A stretch of 64,000 nucleotides of DNA from Nitzschia sp. DOCU1 (lineage: Eukaryota; Bacillariophyta; Bacillariophyceae; Bacillariales; Bacillariaceae): positions 2,232,001 to 2,296,000 of the forward strand of contig OX595994.1 of the NCBI GenBank assembly GCA_951394045.1. The letters run 5' to 3'. The translations under genes and the position numbers were made by a program. Each line of letters begins with the position of its first letter. Position 1 is the stretch's first letter. The notes beneath the pieces are model-generated. The model had not been told where the DNA came from and did not search any database. It saw only the letters and a list, made by a program, of their open reading frames with translations. Below are positions 1 to 13,600 of this stretch, in pieces.

Positions 1-1608
1 GGAATGGTTCTTGCTGACTCCCAGAGCGAAACAAATGACAGTACCGATGATGATGAGGTGTATCCTCGCTCTACTCCCATGTTCAGCCCTCAGCCAGGAA
101 GCCTTGCTGCAGCGCTCGGAATGTCCGTTGCTCCCTCATCGCGGGCTCCGGCAGTTAGACAGGTAGCTACAAGCTCTTCTGGAATGGTTTTTGCTGACTC
201 CCAGAGCGACACAAATGACAGTAGCGATGAAGATGAGATGTATCCTCGCTCTACTCCCATGTTCAGCCCTCAGCCAGGAACCCTTGCTGCAGCGCTTGGA
301 ATGTCCATTGCTCCCTCGTCTCGCGCTCCGGCAGTGAGACAAGTAGCTACAAGCTCTTCGGGAATGGTTCTTGCTGACTCCCAGAGCGAAACAAATGAGA
401 GTAGCGATGATGATGACATGTATCCTCGCTCTACTCCCATGTTCAGCCCTCAGCCAGGAAGCCTTGCTGCAGCGCTCGGAATGTCCGTTGCTCCCTCATC
501 GCGGGCTCCGGCAGTGAGACAGGTAGCTACAGGCTCTTCGGGAATGGTTCTTGCTGACTCCCAGAGCGAAACAAATGACAGTAGCAATGAATATGAGATG
601 GATTCTCGCTCTACTCCCATGTTCAGCCCCCAGCCAGGAAGCCTCGCTGCAGCGCTCGGAATGTCCGTTGATCCCCCATCGCGGGCTCCGGCAGTGAGAC
701 AGGTAGCTACAAGCTCTTCGGGAATGGTTCTTGCTGACTCCCAGAGCGAAACAAATGACAGTAGCGATGATGATGAGATGTATCCTCGCTCTACTCCCAT
801 GTTCAGCCCTCAGCCAGGAAGCCTTGCTGCAGCGCTCGGAATGTCCGTTGCTCCCTCATCGCGGGCCCCAGCAGTGAGGCAAGTTGCTACAAGCTCTTCG
901 GGAATGGTTCTTGCTGACTCCCAGAGCGAAACAAATGAGAGTAGCGATGATGATGACATGTATCCTCGCTCTACTCCCATGTTCAGCCCTCAGCCAGGAA
1001 GCCTTGCTGCAGCGCTCGGAATGTCCGTTGCTCCCTCATCGCGGGCTCCGGCAGTGAGACAGGTAGCTACAGGCTCTTCGGGAATGGTTCTTGCTGACTC
1101 CCAGAGCGAAACAAATGACAGTAGCAATGAATATGAGATGGATTCTCGCTCTACTCCCATGTTCAGCCCCCAGCCAGGAAGCCTCGCTGCAGCGCTCGGA
1201 ATGTCCGTTGATCCCTCATCGCGGGCTCCGGCAGTGAGACAGGTAGCTACAGGCTCGTCGGGAATGGTTCTTGCTGACTCCCAGAGCGAAACAAATGACA
1301 GTACCGATGATGATGAGATGTATCCTCGCTCTACTCCCATGTTCAGCCCTCAGCCAGGAAGCCTTGCTGCAGCGCTCGGAATGTCCGTTGATCCCTCATC
1401 GCGGGCCCCGGCAGTGAGACAAGTAGCTACAAGCTCTTCGGGAATGGTTCTTGCTGACTCCCAGAGCGACACAAATGACAGTAGCGATGATGATGAGGTG
1501 TATCCTCTCTCTACTCCCATGTTCAGCCCCCAGCCAGGAAGCCTCGCTGCAGCGCTCGGAATGTCCGTTGATCCCTCATCGCGGGCTCCGGCAGTTAGAC
1601 AGGTTGCT
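1..1608 (+). repeat. 180-bp tandem repeat, nine copies, coding
   Basis: Copies begin at 1, 181, 361, 541, 721, 901, 1081, 1261 and 1441, an exact 180-bp (60-codon) period. Each encodes an acidic Ser/Asp stretch, then MFSPQPGSLAAALGM and an APAVRQ tail. Variant units recur with a three-unit rhythm: the NESSDDDDM and NEYEMDSRS units of copies 3-4 reappear in copies 6-7. This suggests a 540-bp block duplication. The array probably continues beyond the left edge. Confidence 0.95.
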
Positions 1609-4600
1609 ACAATCCCGTTTCTGCCTCAAGCCGGCAGCCTTGCGGATGCTCTTGGTATCACCATTGCTCCAACTGGAAAGGAAACGGCAGACAGTTTCCA
1701 CTCAACTGATGAGGACTCTGGCTGTCGTCAAAAGTCACTGCGCCAAGCAGGGTCGCTGGAGGCAGCTCTAGGAATTCGCCTATCGGCCGGCTATGAGAAT
1801 GATCCGTCGTCATGCTCAAGCCAAGAGAGGGAATTTGGAGGTTCGCAAGCTCGTTTTGTCCCACAGGATCGAAGTCCGCAACCAGGGAGTCTCGCAGCCG
1901 CTTTGGGCATTAGCATCGATACCAATGCGACCGCCCCTCCGGTTCGAGCTGCACAACCGGTTGCCAAAGCACAACCTGGAAGTCTCGCAGCCGCTTTGGG
2001 CATGAGCATCGATACAAATGCGACCGCCCCTCCGGTTCGAGCTGCACAGCCGGCTGCCAAAGCACAACCTGGAAGTCTCGTAGCCGCTTTGGGCATGAGC
2101 ATCGACACAGCAGCGACCGCCCCTCCTGTTCGAGCTACGCAGCCGGCTGCCAAAGCACAACCTGGAAGCCTCGCAGCCGCATTGGGAATGAGCATCGACA
2201 CAACTGCAACCGCCCCTCCTGTTCGGGCAGCCCAGCCATCTCCTTCAGCAAAACCTGGTAGTCTCGCCGCCGCTTTGGGCATGAGCGTCGACACTTCGTC
2301 GAATGCCCCTCCTGTTCGCCTACAATCGTCGACGGCCACAGCTTCCAAGGAAAGGCCTCGCGAGGTACAACCAAAGTCTCTGTTTAATATTGTCCTTGCG
2401 AATGCTTCGGGCGCGAGTTTACGAAAAAAAGGGGATCAACAGGAGAAAGCATCGTCGCCGAAACCTGGAAGTCTCGCAGCCGCATTGGGAATGACCATCG
2501 ACACAACTGCGACCGCCCCTCCTGTTCGAGCTGCACAATCGGCTGCCAAGGCACAACCTGGAAGCCTTGCAGCCGCATTGGGAATGAGCATCGATACTAA
2601 TACGACCGCCCCTCCTGTTCGAGCTGCACAATCGGCTGCCAAAGCACAACCTGGAAGCCTTGCAGCCGCATTGGGAATGAGCATCGATACTAATACGACC
2701 GCCCCTCCTGTTCGAGCTGCACAGCCGGCTGCCAAACCACAACCTGGAAGTCTTGCAGCCGCATTGGGAATGAGCATCGACACAACTGCAACCGCCCCTC
2801 CTGTTCGAGCTGCACAACCGGCTGCCAAAGCACAACCTGGAAGCCTCGCAGCCGCTTTGGGGATGAGTATCGATACATCCTCCACTGCACCTCGTGTTCG
2901 GGCAGCCCAGCCATCTCCTTCAGCAAAACCTGGTAGTCTCGCCGCCGCTTTGGGCATGAGCGTCGACACTTCGTCGAATGCCCCTCCTGTTCGCCTACAA
3001 TCGTCGACGGCCTCAGCTTCCAATGAAAGGCCTCGCGAGGTACAACCAAAATCTCTGTTTAATATTGTCCTTGCGAATGCTTCGGGCGCGAGTTTACGTA
3101 AAAAGGGGGATCAACAGGAGAAAGCATCGTCGCCGAAACCTGGAAGTCTCGCAGCCGCATTGGGAATGACCATCGACACAACTGCGACCGCCCCTCCTGT
3201 TCGAGCTGCACAATCGGCTGCCAAGGCACAACCTGGAAGCCTTGCAGCCGCATTGGGAATGAGCATCGATACTAATACGACCGCCCCTCCTGTTCGAGCT
3301 GCACAATCGGCTGCCAAAGCACAACCTGGAAGCCTTGCAGCCGCATTGGGAATGAGCATCGATACTAATACGACCGCCCCTCCTGTTCGAGCTGCACAGC
3401 CGGCTGCCAAACCACAACCTGGAAGTCTTGCAGCCGCATTGGGAATGAGCATCGACACAACTGCAACCGCCCCTCCTGTTCGAGCTGCACAATCGGCTGC
3501 CAAAGCACAACCTGGAAGCCTCGCAGCCGCTTTGGGGATGAGTATCGATACATCCTCCACTGCACCTCGTGTTCGGGCAGCCCAGCCATCTCCTTCAGCA
3601 AAACCTGGTAGTCTCGCCGCCGCTTTGGGCATGAGCGTCGACACTTCGTCGAATGCCCCTCCTGTTCGCCTACAATCGTCGACGGCCTCAGCTTCCAATG
3701 AAAGGCCTCGCGAGGTACAACCAAAGTCTCTGTTTAATATTGTCCTTGCGAATGCTTCGGGCGCGAGTTTACGTAAAAAGGGGGATCAACAGGAGAAAGC
3801 ATCGTCGCCGAAACCTGGAAGTCTCGCAGCCGCATTGGGAATGACCATCGACACAACTGCGACCGCCCCTCCTGTTCGAGCTGCACAATCGGCTGCCAAG
3901 GCACAACCTGGAAGCCTTGCAGCCGCATTGGGAATGAGCATCGATACTAATACGACCGCCCCTCCTGTTCGAGCTGCACAATCGGCTGCCAAAGCACAAC
4001 CTGGAAGCCTTGCAGCCGCATTGGGAATGAGCATCGATACTAATACGACCGCCCCTCCTGTTCGAGCTGCACAGCCGGCTGCCAAACCACAACCTGGAAG
4101 TCTTGCAGCCGCATTGGGAATGAGCATCGACACAACTGCAACCGCCCCTCCTGTTCGAGCTGCACAACCGGCTGCCAAAGCACAACCTGGAAGCCTCGCA
4201 GCCGCTTTGGGGATGAGTATCGATACATCCTCCACTGCACCTCCTGTTCGGGCAGCCCAGCCGTCTCCTTCAGCAAAACCTGGGAGTCTCGCCGCCGCTT
4301 TGGGCATGAGCGTCGACACTTCGTCGAATGCCCCTCCTGTTCGCCTACAATCGTCGACGGCCTCAGCTTCCAATGAAAGGCCTCCCGAGGTACAACCAAA
4401 GTCTCTGTTTAATATTGTCCTTGCGAATGCTTCGGGCGCGAGTTTACGTAAAAAGGGGGATCAACAGGAGAAAGCATCGTCGCCGAAACCTGGAAGTCTC
4501 GCAGCCGCATTGGGAATGACCATCGACACAACTGCGACCGCCCCTCCTGTTCGAGCTGCACAATCGGCTGCCAAAGCACAACCTGGAAGCCTTGCAGCCG

Positions 4601-7600
4601 CATTGGGAATGAGCATCGATACTAATACGACCGCCCCTCCTGTTCGAGCTGCACAGCCGGCTGCCAAGGCACAACCTGGAAGCCTTGCAGCCGCATTGGG
4701 AATGAGCATCGATACTAATACGACCGCCCCTCCTGTTCGAGCTGCACAATCGGCTGCCAAAGCACAACCTGGAAGCCTTGCAGCCGCATTGGGAATGAGC
4801 ATCGATACTAATACGACCGCCCCTCCTGTTCGAGCTGCACAGCCGGCTGCCAAACCACAACCTGGAAGTCTTGCAGCCGCATTGGGAATGAGCATCGACA
4901 CAACTGCAACCGCCCCTCCTGTTCGAGCTGCACAACCGGCTGCCAAAGCACAACCTGGAAGCCTCGCAGCCGCTTTGGGGATGAGTATCGATACATCCTC
5001 CACTGCACCTCCTGTTCGGGCAGCCCAGCCGTCTCCTTCTGCAAAACCTGGGAGTCTCGCCGCCGCTTTGGGCATGAGCGTCGACACTTCGTCGAATGCC
5101 CCTCCTGTTCGCCTACAATCGTCGACGGCCTCAGCTTCCAATGAAAGGCCTCCCGAGGTACAACCAAAGTCTCTGTTTAATATTGTCCTTGCGAATGCTT
5201 CGGGCGCGAGTTTACGTAAAAAGGGGGATCAACAGGAGAAAGCATCGTCGCCGAAACCTGGAAGTCTCGCAGCCGCATTGGGAATGACCATCGACACAAC
5301 TGCGACCGCCCCTCCTGTTCGAGCTGCACAGCCGGCTGCCAAAGCACAACCTGGAAGCCTTGCAGCCGCATTGGGAATGAGCATCGATACTAATACGACC
5401 GCCCCTCCTGTTCGAGCTGCACAGCCGGCTGCCAAGGCACAACCTGGAAGCCTTGCAGCCGCATTGGGAATGAGCATCGATACTAATACGACCGCCCCTC
5501 CTGTTCGAGCTGCACAATCGGCTGCCAAAGCACAACCTGGAAGCCTTGCAGCCGCATTGGGAATGAGCATCGATACTAATACGACCGCCCCTCCTGTTCG
5601 AGCTGCACAGCCGGCTGCCAAACCACAACCTGGAAGTCTTGCAGCCGCATTGGGGATGACCATCGATACTAATACGACCGCCCTTCCTGTTCGAGCTGCA
5701 CAACAGGCTGCCAAACCACAACCTGGAAGCCTTGCAGCCGCATTGGGAATGAGCATCGATACTAATACGACCGCCCCTCCTGTTCGAGCTGCACAGCCGG
5801 CTGCCAAACCACAACCTGGAAGTCTTGCAGCCGCATTGGGAATGAGCATCGACACAACTGCGACCGCCCCTCCTGTTCGAGCTGCACAATCGGCAGCCAA
5901 GGCACAACCTGGAAGCCTTGCAGCCGCATTGGGAATGAGCATCGATAATAATACGACCGCCCCTCCTGTTCGAGCTGCACAATCGGCAGCTAAGGCACAA
6001 CCTGGAAGCCTTGCAGCCGCATTGGGAATGAGCATCGATACTAATACGACCGCCCCTCCTGTTCGAGCTGCACAGCCGGCTGCCAAACCACAACCTGGAA
6101 ACCTTGCAGCCGCATTGGGAATGAGCATCGACACAACTGCGACCGCCCCTCCTGTTCGAGCTGCACAATCGGCTGCCAAAGCACAACCTGGAAGCCTCGC
6201 AGCCGCTTTGGGGATGAGTATCGATACATCCTCCACTGCACCTCCTGTTCGGGCAGCCCAGCCGTCTCCTTCAGCAAAACCTGGGAGTCTCGCCGCCACT
6301 TTGGGCATGAGCGTCGACACTTCGTCGAATGCCCCTCCTGTTCGCCTACAATCGTCGACGGCCTCAGCTACCAAGGAAAGGCCTCGCGAGGTACAACCAA
6401 AGTCTCTGTTTAATATTGTCCTTGCGAATGCTTCGGGCGCGAGTTTACGTAAAAAGGGGGATCAACAGGAAAAAGCATCGTCGCCGAAACCTGGAAGTCT
6501 CGCAGCCGCATGGGGAATGACCATCGACACAACTGCGACCGCCCCTCCTGTTCGAGCTGCACAATCGGCTGCCAAGGCACAACCTGGAAGCCTTGCAGCC
6601 GCATTGGGAATGAGCATCGATACTAATACGACCGCCCCTCCTGTTCGAGCTGCACAGCCGGCTGCCAAACCACAACCTGGAAGTCCTGCAGCCGCATTGG
6701 GAATGAGCATCGACACAACTGCAACCGCCCCTCCTGTTCGAGCTGCACAACCGGCTGCCAAAGCACAACCTGGAAGCCTCGCTGCCGCTTTGGGTATGAG
6801 CGTCGACACTCCGTCGAACGCCTCTCCTGATCGAATCGAATCTCGGCGAAATGATGCAGGCGGACGTAAACATGCGAGTTTTTTTGAAACTGTTATTTCA
6901 GGGGCTGCTTCTTCAGCTCTCATTGTGAATTCCAAAAAGGAGTTTATTTCCACAAAACCTCAAAATGGTCTTTCGAGTGAGCGTCCTCGGGGTAATCCAC
7001 CACCGGACGACAGAGTAACGTACCCAAACGCCGGAAGTCTCGCTGCCGCATTGGGAATGTGGGTCATCGATCCTACTGGAAACGCCGCGGCGTCGAGCGA
7101 GTTTCATCGGAACCAAAACAGGCATCCGGGCGACGCAGGTGCTGCAAGAGAGATATCGACTCAAATAGAAAAATCTCAGATCCAGGCTGGAAGTCTTGCG
7201 GCAGCTCTTGGAATTTCGGAAAATCCCACAAACAACTCATCAATCGCAACCAACTCTACGCCCGTGAAAATCAGAGCCACCATTGAGCCCAAAAAGAAAT
7301 CAAAGAAAAAGAAGAAAAGAGGGAAGGACATGCCCAGTCAAGATGGTGCCGGGTCGCCAGCCACCACCCCTGTGCAGGCTAGTGCCAGCCATATCGCCGC
7401 AGCGTTGGGATTACCATCAACTGGAACGGGGGAGCAGACATCTAAATCTGCCGCCAAAGGAGCACCGACTTCTGTGCAGGCTAGTGCCGGCCGTATCGCA
7501 GCAGCGTTGGGATTGCCATCAACTGGAACAGGGGAGCAGGCATCCAAATCTGCCGCCAAAGGAGCACCGACTCCTGTGCAGGCTAGTGCCGGCCGTATCG

Positions 7601-10600
7601 CAGCAGCGTTGGGATTGCCATCAACTGGAACAGGGGAGCAGGCATCCAAATCTGCCGCCAAAGGAGCACCGACACCTGTGCAGGCTAGTGCAGGCCGTAT
7701 CGCAGCAGCGTTGGGATTGCCATCAACTGGAACAGGGGAGCAGGCATCCAAATCTGCCGCCAAAGGAGCACCGACTCCTGTGCAGGCTAGTGCCGGCTGT
7801 ATCGCAGCAGCGTTGGGATTGCCATCAACTGGAACAGGGGAGCAGGCATCCAAATCTGCCGCCAAAGGAGCACCGACTCCTGTGCAGGCTAGTGCAGGCC
7901 GTATCGCAGCAGCGTTGGGATTGCCATCAACTGGAGGAACAGGGGAGCAGGCATCCAAATCTGCCGCCAAAGGAGCACCCACTCCTGTGCAGGCTAGTGC
8001 AGGCCGTATCGCAGCAGCGTTGGGATTGCCATCAACTGGAACAGGGGAGCAGGCATCCAAATCTGCCGCCAATGCAGCTGCAGTTCAAGCTCGAGCAGGA
8101 CAGATCGCTTCGGCGCTCGGTGTCGCAGCGCAACCTGCACCGTCACCCAGTCCCATTTCTACTCCGGCAGGTAGTGCTGTTGCTCCCCAAGCTCAGAATC
8201 TAGTGGTGTTTGGAGCAAAGGAAAGAACTCAGGCTGGAAAGCTGGCCGCCTATTTACAACAGAACTCGAATTCATCAAGCAGAGAAGGTTCGAAGGACAC
8301 CGAGTCAAGGTCTGGATCCAGGAAATCGTCGCCACGTTACCCAGATGCTGATAATGCGGGGCAAAGACGAGCCAGCCCCTCTGACAACGTATCAGTAGAT
8401 TTCAGCACCATATCTGAGTCCCCTGGAAACGTCCAATCGTCGAAGACAGAGAATAAGCCCCGCCGACGAAAGAGCCTATTTCAGCCCGTCGGCTCCAAAA
8501 CCGAAGAAGCCGAAAAGGAGGAGAGGAAAATGAAATCCCAAGAAAGAAGCGCACCTGATTCGTCCGAGCCGAGAGACGGTAAAAGCCTCCTGAGGCGAAA
8601 CATGTCTGCTCCGAATACAAGGTCTATCAAACGAGATTCGTCGCTTTCGAAGAGAGGAAACATCTTCGATTTGGTATTGTCGAAGAAGGAAGCACCCCCA
8701 ATTGAAGAGCAGCCTCGAGATTCTGACGTTCCGACTGCGTCTATGCAACGGAAAGAGGAAGCAACGAATGGCGGGGCGCAAGCCAACGCCACGTGGCAAC
8801 TGCAGCCATCCGCAACGCCAAGTGATGTGCCACCTCCTTCGATCACTGTGGAAATTGCCAGTTCGTTTAAGTCTTCAGGGGCTGAACCGGGAGAGGCGGT
8901 CAATGCATCGATACCAAGTCCCACCAGCCAAACCAAGAAACCCAAAAGTCTTCTTGAATCTGCTGTAAAGGATGTTTCGACTGGGAAAAAGATGGCGAGC
9001 TTAGAAGAAGTCGACGAGAACGAAGAAGAGATGGACACGGGAATTAAGGCAGCTAATGAGCCTCTTTCTGAAATTCCGAAACCCAACTTGTTCGACTCGG
9101 TTCTTGGAGCAACAAAAAGTCCATCCACCACTGCTCCTTCCAATGGAGAACGTACGTTTAAACCGCAGCCCGTCACGGTAGAAGAGAAGAAGGCAGATAA
9201 AGCCAAGGCAATGACACGCCTGGAACGTATTAAGGCCAAAGCCCTCAAGTCTGCTCAGAAGGAGCTTGGCGTGGATGTGGAAGGTTTAGCCAGCGTTATG
9301 GGAATGAAAAACATGGAATCACTCAAAGGGAAAGAAAGGCCGACTAAATCAGGGGGGGGCGATGAGCTTAACAATACGGGAAGTCTCGACGAAGTCGAGC
9401 AGATGAAGTACCTAGCGGAAAGCCTTGGTCTCCCTCCCTCATTTTTTGGCATTGGTCCGAGTGAGCCTAAGACGACTTCGCTTTCCGAAATGGCCGCCGG
9501 GCCGAATTCAAGGAAAGGGGACGATGTGCCCACAACACCTATCTCTCATCGAGAAGCTATGACAACTGCCGTGGTAACGCCTAGTTCCCCGAGCCTGATC
9601 ACGACTCTAGGATCTGCCAAGGAGTTCAATCGCCAGAATGAAGAGTCTTCTGAGCAAGGAGCAGACATTGCTGACAACATTGGCAAGAATCGTTCGGATG
9701 CATCCCTTGAATTTTCTCAGAAGTTGAGCCAGGAAATATCTAAAGTACAAAGTGGCGTTGATTTTGTAATGCAAGAACTCACTCGGACAAGGGAAAATCT
9801 GGGCTCTAATGCAGCTCTCCAGGACATCAAATCTGCCTTAGAATTTGTGACCAAAGAATTGGCTAACGCACACGACGACATCACTGGCGTAAAGCAGACG
9901 CTTTCTACTGTGGAAGGCAAGCTTGACGCGCTATCAACATCAGTGGCTACAAAGGCAGACGTCAGTCAACTCAGTGAATCCGAACCAATTAAGGCCGCAC
10001 TAACCGCGTCTGAAGCAAAGGCAAAGGCCGCGATGGAGAAAAGCAAGGAGCTAGAGGAGCAACTTATGAAAAAGGCCAGATCGTATTCAGAGAAGCTGTC
10101 GGAGCTTCAGGACCAGATCAAGACACAAAAGCAAGCGGTTTTCGAAAAGACGGAACTCATTCAGCGTCTGGAGGCCAACATCCAAGGTGAAAAGAAAGCC
10201 CAAGAAATCGTCGTCACTCGATGGGCAGATACTGAGGAGCAACTAATGAAGGCGTGCTCCGAAATTCAAGAGCTCAGATCATTATTGGCGAAAGAATACG
10301 AAGAGATGAAGCAAATCAAGATCTCGCTTGACGAGGAAAGGTACTTCTTCATTAGCAACAGACTCGAAATGCTGGATGATTCGCCCCCGAGCACACTTGC
10401 AAAGGCGAAGGATGACGAAGAAATGGCTAGTCTGACGTCCACGGCTATCTTGGATATCCAAAGAAAACTCCAGTTGGAGGGCCAAAGGCGAAGAACGCTC
10501 ACAGCCAGACTCAAAGCCAAAAGAAAGAACCAAAGAAAGGCAGTTATTGATTCATCAATGCTCCAAGACCGGCTTCTGGTTAAGCTGGACGTGAAGACTG

Positions 10601-13600
10601 CGCAAATGGCGTCGCCGACAGCAGAAGACATTTTCAAGTTCGAGGGCAGTAATATCCTGCCTAGCGTCAGTACTTCTGCTTTCAGTAGCCTTGCGGGATC
10701 ACTGCAGAATTTTTCCAGCACGGGCGTGGAAAACGACGTGTCAATCGTTCCCAGCAAGGACGATGTCTGTATCAATGAAGTGAAAGCAGCAACAGAATTA
10801 AAGATTCAAGAGAATATCTCGTTGTTGGACGCTCGGCAAGTGCAGCCCGAGGATGGTAGCCACGCTGATGCCATGGCAATCTTGGCAGACTTTGAGACGA
10901 CTCCGAACGTGGAAGGCGATATCGCCGAGCCAGCAGATGCTACCGAATTGGAGCAGGAGCTTCCAAAGGTCCCATCTGAGCCATCTTTGGAAAATGGGCT
11001 GCTTGCGGACGGTGCGGTGGAGCTTGGGGACGGTGCGGTGGAAGAATCCACGAACCACGATTTTGAAGAGCGGCCGTCCGTGCCTCGAAGTACAAGTCTT
11101 GTTGAGGCAACGATTGAAGACGAATCAAAGACATCCCAAGAAACCAGCAAGGTTGCAGCGTCCGAAGAAACGCTAGGCAAAGCGCTTTATGGGGACGTTC
11201 CGAAAACGTCGATCAGCTCGATTGAACAACATTCGGAAGGGCAAAACCCGCTTGGTGCGTCTGGAAATTCCACCAGTAATCCATCCATGACGCAACAGGC
11301 GTTGACCAAAGTCGTGGACCCCGAAGTCATTACTCTACCTCCATACGAGGGGCCGTGCAAGGGAGTAGGTGCCTCTCTTCCGGTGGACCCGACACAAGGT
11401 GCTGCTAGAGCACCCGAAGCCCTGGAGACAGTCGCGTTCGACGAAACGATTGAGAGCGCCGAAATAGCAGAAAAGCTGGCAGGTGAGGACATCATCGAAA
11501 ACGACGTCGGTCCGGATGCTACGGAGGAAAGCGATGTCGATGGGATGGCTGCCACAGTTCAGCTGGAAGTTGATCGGAATGCTGAACCGGGCCAAAATTT
11601 CATCCCCAGAAATGCGGCCGACCAGATTGGTACATCAGAGAATGGCGCTTTAGAGGAAAGGTCGGTTGAAGGTGCAAGAGACGCGCCACATGGTGATGGT
11701 GATGAGTCAGCATGTTACGAGCAGACACAAATCGAAGTTGCCGATCAAGCGACTGCTGTATTGGAGGATAGCTCGAACAGGGAGCCAGCTGCTGCTGTTG
11801 ATATTGTTAAAGAGAAGGTTGTTGAACCGCAGGTTGATGAGCAGGCCGTACGGGAAGAATGTGAGCTTGCCGACTCGACTGAAGATACAATCGTTTCAAC
11901 TGATGCTGCAATAAGCTCCGCATCGGAGGATGCCCGTGTCGAAGGGCCAACCTCCCCTGTAGAGCATCAGGGGCTCGAGCCGCCAGTGTTGGAGCAAGTA
12001 CAGCTTGAGCCTACGCCCATCGAAGTTGATCGTCAAGCGGCTGCTATCTTGGAGGATAGGCCGGCCGGGGAGCCCCCTGCTGGTGTTGTTGTTGTGGAAC
12101 CGCAGGTTGATGAACAGGCCGTACTGGAAGAGAGTGAGCTTGCCGACTCCACTGAAGATACAGTCATTTCAACTGATGCTGCAGTAGGCTCCGCATCGGA
12201 GGATACCGATACCCTTGTCGAAGGGCCAACCTCCGCTGTAGAGCCTCAAGGGCTCGAGCCGGCAGTGTTGGAACAAGCAGAGCTTGAGCCTACGCCCATC
12301 GAAGTTGACCATCAAGCGGCTGCTGTCTTGGAGGATAGTCCGGCCGGGGAACCAACTACTAGTGCTGTTGTTGTTGAACCGCAGGTTGATGAGCAGGCCG
12401 TACTGGAAGAGAGTGAGCTTGCCGACTCGACTGAAGATACAGTCATTTCAGCTGATTCTGCAGTAGGCTCCGTATCGGAGGATACCGATACCCTTGTCGA
12501 AGGGTCAACCTCCGCTGTAGAGCCTCAAGAGCTCGGGCTCGAGCCCGAGGAACCAACTGCTAGTGCTGTTGTTGTTGAACGGCAGGTTGATGAGCAGGCC
12601 GTACTGGAAGAGAGTGAGCTTGCCTACTCGACTGAAGATACAGTCATTTCAACTGATTCTGCAGTAGGCTCCGTATCGGAGGATACCGATACCCTTGTCG
12701 AAGGGCCAACCTCCGCTGTAGAGCCTCAAGGGCTCGGGCTCGAGCCCGAGGAACCAACTGCTAGTGCTGTTGTTGTTGAACCGCAGGTTGATGAGCAGGC
12801 CGTACTGGAAGAGAGTGAGCTTGCCGACTCCACTGAAGATACAGTCATTTCAATTGATTCTGCAGTAGGCTCCGTATCGGAGGATACCGATACCCTTGTC
12901 GAAGCGCCAACCTCCGCTGTAGAGCCTCAAGGGCTCGAGCCGCCAGTGTTGGAACAAGCAGAGCTTGGATACCCGAGTGACGATGTCGTTGCGCCGTTCA
13001 TGGTATCGGAAGTTCCGGAAAGCGTTCGTAAGGCTCCAACCGTTGGAATGGATCAAGACGATGCCTCTTCTGATACACCTGTAGTATCAAACAAGGTTTC
13101 TTTAGCGACGGCCTCAGCAGACGTAGAAGCTGAACTAGAGGTGGACTCACAGGGGGCGCGTGGCTTTGTTGCTCGAGAGCCTGCTGTTCAAGGGAAGGAT
13201 GATGTATCTTCGTGGATGTTGGGCGCCTTTGGCTGTCTCCTCGTGGCTTCGTTTGCATCGTACGTCACATACGAAGGTTCGAAGGATGCGCAATCAAGCC
13301 CATCATTTGCTCAGGTTGCTGAACCCAAGGCAGCTCCCACCCCAACCGTAGTAAGTGATGAGTCGACCCGCGCGGTCTTGCCGGTGGACGACAGCACTGT
13401 GCCAGGCTTCCCCCCAATCGGAGAAACAAGACATCACTATGCCGCCCGGCGTGAAGCCCCGGTGAAGAAGAAGAAAACTATCACCCAGGAACTCACGACC
13501 GCAGGTAGTGAGTTTAAAAATTTTGATGTTCCTTTGATGGGGATGTCATTTTTGAACGTTCGCGATGACGAGCGTGTTGATATTGTTGATGGAGGTGCGG

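Noticed and set aside
5229..6374. Long - strand open frames (324 and 381 codons, and many like them) within the repeat arrays of giant gene A
   Set aside because: They repeat with the same period as the sense repeats and read GC-rich codons antisense. No start context or domain supports them. They are shadows of the repeat composition.
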